Assembly (NCBI RefSeq): GCF_000003195.3
Contig: NC_012870.2
Span: forward strand, 48,920,967 to 48,984,966
Source: Sorghum bicolor
Taxonomy: Eukaryota; Streptophyta; Magnoliopsida; Poales; Poaceae
DNA: 64,000 nt
Reading direction: 5' to 3'
Shown here one piece after another: positions 35,096 through 45,420 of the stretch (within the stretch, counting starts at the first letter, position 1; the number at the start of each line of letters is the position of its first letter). Under the pieces are notes generated by a model, which was given only the letters and a program-made list of their open reading frames with translations, was not told the DNA's origin and searched no databases. A program made the translations under genes and the position numbers.

Positions 35096-35725
35096 ATGGC
35101 CGAGAAGTACCACGATGATTGGGAAGTCGTCCCCTTCAACCTCAACATGGAGCCTGTGGAAGACCCCGATGCCCGTGCTCTCGTCTCGGCCAACACAGAG
35201 CGACAGCTAGAAGCCATGCCATTACGCCAACGCAGCTCCGCCCAATCTTACCATGCTCAACCAGTTCTCACCGCACCACCACAACCCCTACTCCTCAAAG
35301 GATCATCATCCAAGACGAAGACCACTATCAAGGTGTCAATCGGCACAAGGATCCTTCCACCTAGACCCAATGAGAGGGTCGTTGGAGTCCAGACCAACCG
35401 GAGCGGCGAGATCAGCAGTATTCGCTACACTACAGAGGAGGAAAGGCCTTACTTTGAAGGGATTAGAGCATCCAAAGTCTGTTTCATCCCTCCAAAGGCA
35501 GCCCCGAAGCACTCTCTCAATGCTTTTGAGACACCTCCCAAGCGTCGCAAGACTATAATGGATATTGATGAGGAAGTTCGCAGGCTAGATAGAGTTATCA
35601 TAGACCTCCAGTCCTCGATTAATTCCCTCACTAGGCAGCTCTCTAACCACAACACCATTATACTAGGTCTTAGGCAGGATCTTGCCAGTGTCAACAAGAA
35701 GATCAAGGAATTAAAGCGCCGCTAA
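35096..35725 (+). CDS. B accessory ORF, unrecognised, Pro-rich with coiled-coil C-terminus
   Basis: An intact 209-codon ORF from ATGGCCGAG to TAA, in sense with pol and about 400 bp after it once C is removed. The N-terminus is acidic. The middle carries AQP-LTAPP-PLLL, GTRILPP, YTTEEE and FIPP, and a basic KRRKT. The last ~70 residues form a heptad-like coiled coil ending KKIKELKRR. The D ORF at 50323-51018 has the same order of motifs (AQPALPAPPARLLL, GTQLLP, KYTT, FIPPLPKRQR, coiled coil), so this is a family. It occupies the place of the env-like ORF of Athila elements but has no signal peptide or membrane segment. Function unknown. Confidence 0.7.
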   Translation: MAEKYHDDWEVVPFNLNMEPVEDPDARALVSANTERQLEAMPLRQRSSAQSYHAQPVLTAPPQPLLLKGSSSKTKTTIKVSIGTRILPPRPNERVVGVQTNRSGEISSIRYTTEEERPYFEGIRASKVCFIPPKAAPKHSLNAFETPPKRRKTIMDIDEEVRRLDRVIIDLQSSINSLTRQLSNHNTIILGLRQDLASVNKKIKELKRR

Positions 35726-37027
35726 GTTATCTAGTTTAGACCTTGAGGCAATGCATCTTAGTCATCTATCTTTAAATTCGGTTTAAGTTTGCTATTATCA
35801 GTTTGTTATCAGTTTGCTATCAGTCTTTTGTAATAAATGCCTCAAGATTAATAAAGAGTATTATTATTATTATGTCTTGTGTGTCTCTACTTTATTTTTG
35901 TGCAAGAAAGCAGAAAACAAGTATGGGGGAGATCCCTCAACATGCTAACACACTCCGACCACACCACTCCACGATTCAGGTACACACTCTGCACACTTTA
36001 CTTTACACATACATATTTTGATTATGCAGATTACTGTTTCCGATATGATAAATTAAAAAGATTAAAATATTTCTAATCATGATTAATCTCAACCTGTGAT
36101 ATTGCCTGGAAACTTGCAATTATTATAAAATCATTTTAAAACCCTGTGTTACTTATGTCAATATGGAATATGTGATGGTAGAGTATGAGTTTCTTATTCT
36201 TGATATCATTGTTGCTTGGAGAATTTATTTCAAAATATTCAAAATTCTAGCTACCATCCTCAGTGTTTTATATGCCTGATAAAACTGAAAATTTTAATTA
36301 TGATTATAAAAGCTATCTGCTCTGTATTGAGTTTGTTCAAAATGAGTTAGACCCTTGTTGAGAGATTTATCATGCTCCTAAGATCAAGACATTATTTCAG
36401 AAAGATTCACTCTTCCGAAGTATTATTGCATTAGAGGCATGGGCTATGCAAAAATAGAGATATTTCGAGGAAATAAAAAGGAGCAAGTGCTCGATAACCT
36501 CGCAGAAAAAATGGACAAGTGTCCGGCAGTAGAATTAGGGGTACCTCGGTATCCACTTTAAAAAAAAGAAGAAAAAGAGAAAATGATAGCCCATGGTCCC
36601 TCTAATAAGCAATATGCCAGCAAGAGTTGACAAAGTTTTTAATTTCCAAAGTCTTTGATCTAAGAGTATGAAATTCCCCTCCTCGGATCCCGTTTTGATC
36701 AGGCAATAAATACAAAGTAAGAATGCTTGAGAATTTTTGCAAAATAAAACAGCCTCAGTGAGATATATATAAAAGATGATGAGTGATCTGAGAGAACCTA
36801 TGAGGATCAAAAGGTATGCTAACTTTCTTTCAAAATATACAAAAACTCCAAGTGATAGGATTGAGAAGAAAGGATCTTTACTCTTAACCATATACTTCCT
36901 GACTATGGTACACAGTGGATTTTTAAACCCTGCAAATATAAAGAATGCTTTAAAATATTTTACCCCAGATATTGTTCTTAACCATCCTTTTCTCGAGGAC
37001 GAGTAAAAGCCTAAGTATGGGGGTATT
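35726..37027 (+). other. 3' non-coding region of B
   Basis: CAAGTG-centred palindromes at 36480-36493 and 36512-36525, an imperfect stem-loop around 36989-37007, and a probable polypurine tract (GTATGGGGG, 37015-37023) just before the 3' LTR. No convincing ORF. Confidence 0.6.
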
Positions 37028-38241
37028 TGTTGACGGTTCTTAAGTATCAATTTTAATTATCAAATAAACAAGAGAAAGGACCAATATGCAACCAACACCT
37101 AGAATTAGGGTTTGCTCTGACAGAATTCCACGAGTTTTGTTGTTTATCTGTTTCTGCAGGGGGTTATCAGGAAATAAGGAAGAAAGGCCCACATTTCGGG
37201 ATTACATAGAGATATCAATGCACCGCGTGATTTTACACCATCTAGAAGACTCCAGAAGCCACGGGAAGAAGACGGAGGCCGAAAGGGGCCAGGCCCAGGG
37301 CGCCCGCCCCCTGCTGGATTCGATTCAGGACTCTCTTCGCTCGGGATATTCCACCGACCTATTGGATCAAGAAAAACATAGTTCCACCTCGCCTACCGAC
37401 CCAAAAACGCATAGAAGGGAAGGACTATATAAGGAGACCCCCCTGGCCCCTAGAGAAGACATGAAGAAATTATCATAGAGACTGAGGGGTGCCCTCAAAG
37501 GAAAACCTCTTCTCTAATTAATATTTCTTTTTAGGCTTAGCAACCAATGTAAGGTAGAAATAGATCTTCTAGTTTCTATTAGATTGAGAGAGATAGAGTG
37601 GAGGTGTAGATTGGAGGAAGCCCGGCCTGTCGGTGTCTACTCCAAGCTTGTACCTGCGGGATCAAGTTCTCCTAACCCGAAGCTTGCTCCTAGGATTCTT
37701 CAGTAATTCGACTTCTAAATTCTAGTAAGTTCTTGTTTTATTGTTCTTATGGTTTATGAGTTTACTTTAATCTCTTCGTGTAGAGTTTAGAGTAATCATT
37801 GCTGGCGTAAACGTGGTGTTTAGGCTGGGGTACTCATAGATATTCCCTGACTAGCTGGTCCGTGGTAGTATTGAGGAACGTGACAATTCCGAGCTACCTT
37901 TGTAGATCACATCTCGTTAGCAGGAAGGATAGGGTTTATAGGTGCGGGTTGAACATCCTTTATGGTGTCTAGATTCCGTTAGCCTCCCCATTAGAACAGT
38001 AGATCATCCTTACCAAGGTTAGAAGGAGACTACGGTTGTAGTCTTCTCTATTTATCACTCACATCGAAAGACATTCTTTGTGCCTAAAGGTTAGTAGTAA
38101 TAGACCAGTTAGTCAGATGCACTCTTTCTCCTAGTGGTAAAAAAAATAAATACGATACTCTGGATAATTTCCCGGGTGAAGTGCTCACTGATATCCGTGC
38201 GCTTGCGGATCAATTCCTTATTGCGTTCCCAAATATCTACA
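37028..38241 (+). repeat. 3' LTR of B
   Basis: 1214 bp, nearly identical to the 5' LTR; TATATAA at 37426-37432. Only one 12-mer remains (37298-37309), exactly one 21-bp unit having been lost. Confidence 0.95.
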
Positions 38242-38246
38242 TTTAT

Positions 38247-39522
38247 TTGTTCCTAGAGATGCTAGAATTTTGGATAATTTTTATCTTTGAAAGTCTTTAA
38301 AATGTTGCATGATGAGTTCCTGTATGATGAGAGTTTAAATTCCTACCACAGCCATATATACATGCTGGCTAGACTATGAACCACACATTTACTTTACTGC
38401 TTATGAGCATTGAGTGTGGTCAAGCTGTGTAGACCCTTAGGAGCTTGTCATGTGGTTAAATCAAGATTCACTTACACGTTCACTCACACATGCTACTTCT
38501 ACTCCGGAAGTACCATCCACATATGTCCATTTCCATCTCCAGAACCACTCAAAAATATTCTACTCCTAATCCGGGAGAGAATAGCCAAAAATATTTTTGT
38601 TTTTCCCTTGTGAAATAAATGCTCAAGTTATCTTGGTTGCTACCACTTACTATATTATTTCAGGAAATGAGTGCTCTGAAAAAAAAGTGAATACGAGGAA
38701 ATAAAAGGGGCAAGTGCCCGAAACCTCGAAAGAAAAGAAAAAGTGAGACGAGAGGTAAAAACGGACAAGTGTCCGACAGTAGAATTAGGGGTATAAGATA
38801 CCCATCTGAGAGAAAAAAAGAAAAAAAAAGAAGAAAAAAGAAAATATAGAGCATCTCATTCTCCTCAAAAAGTTTCAAAAGAGCAAGAAAGGTATGTATC
38901 CCCTCAAAAGAGCAAAAGTAGAACTAGACTTTCACTGTTATCACCATTCATTCGCCACACATGCACATCTTGATTTGACTTATTGACTTGTTCTTCTGGA
39001 TCCATGGTTTGACTATGCAATAAATGTCTTGTAAGTATGTATTAGCTGTCTCCCACCTATGAGCTCCAGATATCAAAACCTTATTAGAGTAGGGTGAGAG
39101 AGAAGGCAATGGCACTATGCCTCATACCAAAAATACCACATACTTTAAGAGAAGGCATATACCATTACTGCCTTGGTAAGGATCCAAAAATACCACAAAA
39201 GAGAGACTAGAGAGAGTCATACAAGGAATCTCTGATTTTTATTTGAAAATCTACAAAAACTCCAGAGCTATAGTTAATCAAAGAACAAGAGACATGGCGC
39301 TTGACTAGACCGTTCTATCTTTTAACTGCCCAAGACACAAGTGACGGTTGCAAGCCCCATGGTGGAAGGTAATATGAGTAAGTTTAAATCTTAACAGTTT
39401 ACCCTAACTTAGAGATGAGATCTTGTTTGAATGCATGTGTATCTTTAAGGCATGAAACCACTGTAGAAACTCTTGAGTCCATCTTTGCTCAGGGACGAGC
39501 AAAGGTTAAGCTTGGCGGAGCT
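38247..39522 (+). other. 3' non-coding region of A
   Basis: Palindromes GGGGCAAGTGCCCG (38707-38720) and CGGACAAGTGTCCG (38762-38775), and a perfect stem-loop TTTGCTC/GAGCAAA at 39484-39503 before the LTR. No accessory ORF is visible, unlike B, C and D. Confidence 0.6.
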
Positions 39523-40835
39523 TGTTGACGGTCCTTAATGCTCACATTTAACCATCAACTAATCAAGAAAAAGGACTTATATGCAATCAACACCTAGACT
39601 TAGGGTTTTATCTGATAGAATTCCATGAGTTTTGGTGTTTGTCTATTTCTGCAGGGGGTTATCAGGAAATACGGAAGAAAGGCCCACACGTCGGGTTTAC
39701 ATAGAGATATTAACGTGCCGCGCAATTTTCTACCATCTAGAAGACTCCAGAAGCCACGGAACGAACGGGAGGCCGATCGGGCCCGGCGGCAGGGCGCCCG
39801 CCCAAGTCCCTTGGGTGCCCGCCCAGCTACACTAACCAATCAGCTTCAACTTCGCGGATCGTGCTCCACCGACCTAAGGGACCAAGGAAAATCGTGCGAT
39901 CAGGGTAAAGTTCGGGGATCATGCTCCACCGACCTAATACTTCAAGGAAAACCACACGATCAATGTCGGTTTGATCCGACGGCCCAGATTCACTTGAAGG
40001 GACTATAAAACCAGACCCCCCTGGCCCCTAGAGATCATACCTCTTCTACAGAATCAAAGTTAGGGTTTCAATTCTTCATCCAAGTAGAGAGGATCCCTCT
40101 AGTTCTTCTAGTTCTACCTCTAGTTCATCTAGTTCTAGTTCTAGTTCATCTAGTTCTAGTTCTAGTTCCTCTAGTTCTAGTTCTAGTTAGTTCTAGTTGT
40201 AATCTAGAAAATAGGGAGAGAGAAGAGGAGAGCGGAGGAGGAGCCGGATTTGTCGGATCTTCCTCAACATTGTACTTTTGCAGCAACTGGTTCGTCCTTC
40301 ATCGTTCTCCAGGTTCTTCCACTCATAATTCCTGAGTTCTTTAATTACTTTTATTTACATTCAAGTTATTTATTGGATTCCCGCTTGCATCAAGTGCTCT
40401 AGTCTTTGAAACACTAGAGTAGTAATTAATAGATTAGACGTGGTGTTTAGTCTTGCAATTACCTGGAGTTGCACCCAATCCTGCAGATTGTTGTGGTAGC
40501 CCTAGGGTAGTGACAGCCCTAACGGTCGATGTATTCCACCGTAGTCAGACCTTCCTAGCCCCCTTCTCATCTCTTTCTGTGGTTAGTGCTCTAATGTCCC
40601 GATATAGATAATCTTGAAGTAATTCTTGATTCTTAGATCAACTAGAGAACTCTCAGGAAACTTCCTCTCTTCCCACCAAAAATAATTATATAGTTATCCT
40701 TGGGCGATCTTAGATCTTAATTAGTATACTCACATTCTTTGTGGAAAGTCGATACTCTGGAATACTCCCGGGTGAGGGCTACATCGGTATCCGTGCGCTT
40801 GCGGATTTTTCTGTTTGTGTTTAAAATACCCAACA
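39523..40835 (+). repeat. 3' LTR of A
   Basis: 1313 bp. TATAAAA at 40004-40010 and paired 12-mers at 39792-39824. It has a 60-bp tandem unit (39841-39900 and 39901-39960) that is single in the 5' LTR, a deletion of about 26 bp near 40540, and a different core-promoter sequence. Confidence 0.9.
39792..39824 (+). promoter_or_regulatory. Paired 12-mer, 21-bp period (A 3' LTR)
   Basis: GGGCGCCCGCCC at 39792 and GGGTGCCCGCCC at 39813, same spacing and same single change as in the 5' LTR. Confidence 0.6.
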
Positions 40836-40840
40836 GTAAC

Positions 40841-43535
40841 CTGGCTCATGAATCTGAATACTGATGATTTTGATAACTGGGCCCTGGGAGGTGACTTCAA
40901 CCTCATCAGAAACCCGGATAATAGAAACCGACCTAGGGGAGACCCAGCAAAAATGAACCTCTTCAATGATTTGATCTCTGAACTGGATTTAGTTGAAATT
41001 CCATTCAGTGGAAGGAGTTTCACTTGGAGAAATATGCAAGCTGACCCCCTTCTGGTTAAACTTGACTGGGTTTTTACCTCCATTGGTTGGACCTCCTCCT
41101 TCCCTGCAACCTTTGTCCAACCCCTCTCCAGACCCATTTCAGATCACATCACCTTTGTGTTACAAATAGGAAGCACTGTACCAAGACTAAGTTTGTTCAG
41201 ATTTGAAAATTTTTGGCTACAGCACCCAGGCTTCCTAGAAATAGTCAGCCTTCACTGGCACAACTCTCCCTTCTTTGGCAACGCAGCTAGAAATATATCT
41301 TCCAGGTTCAAGCATGCCAGGGCTGGTTTAAAACTTTGGAGCAAGAATCTTTCTAGCCTCAACAAACTCATCTATAACTACAAGTGGGTTTTGCTTCTCC
41401 TTGATGGCTTAGAAGACCAACAAAATCTGTCAAGAATGGAAAGAAACTTCAGAATTCTAGTGAAAAGGCACCTATCAGAACTGCTTGAATCTAGAAGAAC
41501 CTACTGGAAGCAGCGTAGTAAAATGAGATGGGTCAAGCTAGGGGATGAGAACACGGAACTGTTTCACAGCTTTGCCACCATCTCTCACAAGGGAAATTTC
41601 ATAGTATCCCTCAGTGACAGTGATGGTAATCAAATCTCTGACCATGACCAAAAAGCAAACCTTCTGTGGTCCTCGTTCAGGGACAGACTTGGAACTAGTG
41701 AGTCCTCCAGCATGTCCTTTGATCTTGGGTCTATCCTAGTTTCACATGATTTGGATCACCTAGGCAATGACTTCAGTCGGGAAGAAATTGACCTTGTCAT
41801 AAGGTCACTTCCAACAAACCATGCTCCTGGTCCAGATGGTTTAACCGGGCTCTTCATCAAAAAATGCTGGCCCATAATTCAAGAGGATTTCACCAGACTT
41901 CTAAAAGATTTTAGCTCTGATAATATTGATATCAGCAGCATCAACTCCTCTTTCATTGCCCTTATACCCAAGAAAGACAACCCTGAGAAAGTTGATGACT
42001 TTAGACCAATCTCTCTTCTCAACTACAGCCTCAAATGCATCACAAAGATCCTATCCAATAGGCTACAGAGAGTTATCCTAGATCTGGTACACCAAAATCA
42101 GTATGGCTTCATAAAAGGCAGAACCATTCAGGACTGCCTAGCTTGGGCCTACCAGTTCCTCCATCTCTGCCACCATTCAAAAAAAGAAATAGTCATCCTA
42201 AAACTTGACTTTGAAAAAGCCTTAGATAAGGTTGAGCACCAATCCATCCTTGAAGTGATGAAACACAAAGGATTCCCATCAAACTGGATAAAGTGGATTG
42301 AGAACATCCTTGGATCAGGTACATCATCTGTACTTCTTAATGGTGTTAGACAAGGTGACCCCCTCTCCCCACTGCTCTTTGTTCTTGCTGCTGACCTTTT
42401 ACAAAGTATTGTTAACAAGGCCTGACTGATGGGAGTGCTGAAACACCCAATCTCAGACAACTTTGGAGGGGACTTCCCTATAATACAGTATGCTGATGAC
42501 ACATTGCTCATTCTTCCTGGAGATGCCAGGACCCTCTTCAACCTAAAAGGTATTCTAAGACCCTTCTCTGATTCAACCGGCCTACATGTCAACTTCAGCA
42601 AATCCTTCTTGGTGCCCATCAATATGTCAAGCAGCAGAGCCCAACATCTAGCTAATACATTTGGTTGTCACCTGGGTTCCATGCCCTTTACTTATCTGGG
42701 GCTCCCCCTGGGCACTACTAAACCCTCAGTTCAAGATTTCAGCCCACTTCTCAATAGAATTGAAAGGAGAATGTCTGGTTCAGTAGGCTCCTTTCTTACG
42801 ACGGTAGACTAATCCTGGTAAATGCTGTTCTCTCTACTCTACCCACTTTCTATATGTGCAGTCTCAAGATTCCCCCCAAGTGGTCAAACAAATAGACGTG
42901 TATAGAAAACACTGTCTTTGGAGTAAGGGGGATGTCAACAGAAAAGGTTCCTGCCTTGTGGCATGGGAGACGGCCTGTTTGCCCAAAAATAAAGGAGGGC
43001 TTGGTATTATTGACATTGAGAAGCAGAATGATGCACTCCTGATAAAACATCTGAATAGCTTCTACAACCAGCACGACCTTCCATGGGTGAATCTGACCTG
43101 GTCCAAATTCTACTCCAATAACCAAACTCCTCCACAAGCTCGATGCCCAGTTGGTTCCTTCTGGTGGAAAGACTTACTGAAACTCTTCATCCCTTTCAGT
43201 AAGATCACCACATGTCAACCTAGCAGAGGTAATACTGACCTGTTTTGGTCAGGCTCTTGGAGTCCCTCATCCCTAAAAGAGAAATATCCCCATCTGTTTT
43301 CCTTTTGCAAAAAACCAAAGTGTTCCATTAGATTCTTCTTGAACAATGAGTTAGAGGCTAACTTCAGCCTGCCTCTTTCATTTGAAGCCACAGAAGAACT
43401 CTCCATGCTCATAGAACATGAATTGAACAGACCTTGGGATGAAAGCACAGTTGACACCTGGGGTTATGCCACTGTAAATGTAGCTTTCAGCAGCAAAGCA
43501 ACCTACAAGCTTTTGATAGGATTCAAGGAGGCCTC
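40841..43535 (+). pseudogene. LINE ORF2: endonuclease C-terminus and reverse transcriptase
   Basis: Resumes the endonuclease (GGDFNLIR, the SGRSFTW stretch). The non-LTR RT follows: [57 protein letters not shown] and the YADD catalytic box at 42489-42500. A TGA at 42423-42425 separates the [12 protein letters not shown] part from YADD in the same frame. A frameshift lies near 42795. The C-terminal part reads on to 43535, where solo LTR H is inserted (TSD GCCTC). Confidence 0.88.
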
Positions 43536-44766
43536 TGTTGATATTTGGTAACGCAATTAGAAAATGATCCGCAAGCGCACGGATATCGGTGAGCATTTCA
43601 CCCGGGAGGTTATCCAGAGTTATCGTATTTATATTTTTACCACTGGGAGAAAGGGTGCATCTGACTAACCAAATCTATTGCTACTATCCCTTTAGGCTAC
43701 AAAGAATGTTTCTCGATGTGAGTGATGTATAGAGAAGACTGCAACCGTAGTCTCCTTCTATCCTTGGTAAGGATGATCTACTGTTCTATTGGGGAAGCTT
43801 ACGGAATCTAGACACCACAAAGGATGTTCGACCCGCACCTATAAACCTACCAGTCCTGCTAACAAGATATGGGATACAAAGGTAACTCGGAAATGTCACG
43901 TTCCTCGCTACTACCACGGTTCAGCTAGTCAGGGGATATCTATGAGTACCCTAGCCTAAACACCACGTTTACGCTAGCAATGATTACTCTAATACTCAAC
44001 CGGAAGAGGATTAAAGTAAACTCATAAACCAAAGAACAATAAAACAAGAATTTACTAGAATTAGAAGTCAAATTACTGAAGAATCTTAGAAGCAAACCTC
44101 GGGTTAGAAGACTTGATCCCGCAGGTACAACTCGGAGTAGACACCGACAGGCCGGCCTTCCTCCGATCTACACCTCCACTCTATCTCTCTCAATCTAGTA
44201 GAAACTAGAAGATCTATTTCTACTTACATTGGTTGCTAAGCCTAAAAAGAAATATTATTTAGAGAAGAGGTTTTCCTTCGAGGGCACCCCTCAATCTCTA
44301 TGATAACTTCTTGTCTTCTCCAGGGGCCAGGGGGGTCTCCTTATATAGTCCTCCTCCTCTATGCGTTTTTGGGTCGGTAGGCGATGTGGTACTACGTTAT
44401 CCTTGATCCTTTAGGTCGGTGGAACATCGTGTGCGAAGAGAGTCCCGAACGGAGTCCAGGACAGGGCGGGCGCCCAGGGAAAGAGGGCGGGCGCCCTGGG
44501 CCTGGCCCCTTTCGGCCTCTGCTTTCTTCCCGTGGCTTCTGGAGTCTTCTAGATGGTAGAAAATTGCGCGGTGCGTTGATATCTCTATGTAATCCCGACA
44601 TGTGGGCCTTTCTTCCTTATTTCCTGATAACACCCTGCAGAAATAGACAAACACCAAAACTCGTGGAATTCTATCAGATAAAACCCTAAGTCTAGGTGTT
44701 TGTTGCATTTGGATCCTTTTCTTTATTTATTTGATGATTATATTTGGTACTTAAGGACCGTCAACA
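43536..44766 (-). mobile_element. Solo LTR H, B-family-like, inside LINE ORF2
   Basis: TSD GCCTC at 43531-43535 and 44767-44771. Its sequence is the reverse complement of a B-type LTR (starts TGTTGATATTTGG, ends GACCGTCAACA). TATATAA at 44347-44341 (minus). No internal region. Confidence 0.9.
44464..44496 (-). promoter_or_regulatory. Paired 12-mer, 21-bp period (H)
   Basis: GGGCGGGCGCCC at 44464-44475 and 44485-44496 (plus strand), both perfect, spacer AGGGAAAGA. Confidence 0.65.
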
Positions 44767-44771
44767 GCCTC

Positions 44772-45404
44772 CCCACTTTTTTCATGGATATGGAAATCCA
44801 GTACTCTTAGTAAACACAAATTCTTCTTCTGGCTTCTTCTTCGGGACAGATTGAACACAAGGAATATGCTGAGAAGAAAGCACATGCATCTAGATGATTA
44901 TAGCTGCGTGTTATGCAACACAGGTTCAGAAGAATCTACTTTTCATCTCTTCTTCGAGTGCAACTTCAGTCAATCCTGCTGGGGATCCGTCTCAATTAAC
45001 TGGAATCTCAATTTACCTCCACTAGATATGATGTTGAATGCCAGAGAGCAGTTTGGAAATCAGATTTTCAGAGAAATAGTTATCACAGCTTGCTGGGCAA
45101 TTTGGACTCTGAGAAACTCTATAATTTTTGATAGTGGACCTCGCTCCATTGCTGCTTGGAGAAGACGATTCAAAGCTGAGTTGGACTTGGTTTGCATCAA
45201 GGCCAATGAGAAAAGAAGACCCCCCCCCTATCCCTGTGGCGAGATAGTTTCCTTCCTTAACTTTTATTTTTTTCTCGTTTGGGCTTGTTGCCCTGTTTGT
45301 AATTTCCTTTTGCCCTTTTTGTACAGCGACTTTCTATTCTTTCATTTAATTGAAATACAAAAAAAAAATATAGGTAGGGGGATCCCCTACTGTTCCTTCA
45401 AAAA
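44772..45404 (+). pseudogene. LINE ORF2 C-terminus (zf-RVT) and 3' tail
   Basis: Continues ORF2 with the zf-RVT zinc-binding region: FFFWLLLRDRLNTR, then CVLCNTGSEESTFHLFFEC, followed by the CWAIWTLRNSIIF stretch. The reading frame continues into the 3' UTR. The LINE ends with A-rich runs at 45359-45369 and 45400-45407, followed by the target duplication. Confidence 0.85.
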
Positions 45405-45420
45405 AAATAAGGGGTAATAT

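Larger units (their letters stand above)
19780..38241 (+). mobile_element. Element B: Athila-lineage LTR retrotransposon with gag, pol and 3' accessory ORF
   Basis: TSD TTTAT at 19775-19779 and 38242-38246. LTRs 19780-21011 and 37028-38241. PBS 21020-21036. gag-protease 21140-22426, pol 22386-25420, accessory ORF 35096-35725. Element C interrupts it at 25561. Own length is about 9.2 kb. It is the only copy here with RT and integrase, so it represents the helper type of this group. Confidence 0.95.
14609..40835 (+). mobile_element. Element A: Athila-like LTR retrotransposon, protease-only remnant
   Basis: TSD GTAAC at 14604-14608 and 40836-40840. LTRs at 14609-15888 and 39523-40835. PBS of tRNA-Asp type after the 5' LTR. 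Own length is about 7.8 kb after removing B. Coding remnants are two retropepsin-like regions (17740-18600); no RT or integrase is seen. It lies inside the LINE endonuclease. Confidence 0.9.
10041..45404 (+). mobile_element. LINE, near full length, with three LTR elements inserted
   Basis: Flanked by direct repeat AAATAAGGGGTAATAT (10025-10040 and 45405-45420) and ending in an A-rich tail. Without inserts it is about 6.8 kb: ORF1 with zinc knuckles, ORF2 with endonuclease, RT and zf-RVT. The order of segments is 10041-11068, 12119-14608, 40841-43535 and 44772-45404. Confidence 0.9.

Noticed and set aside
36535..37050. 171-codon minus ORF in B
   Set aside because: Antisense to the conserved 3' non-coding region and polypurine tract of B; no homology.
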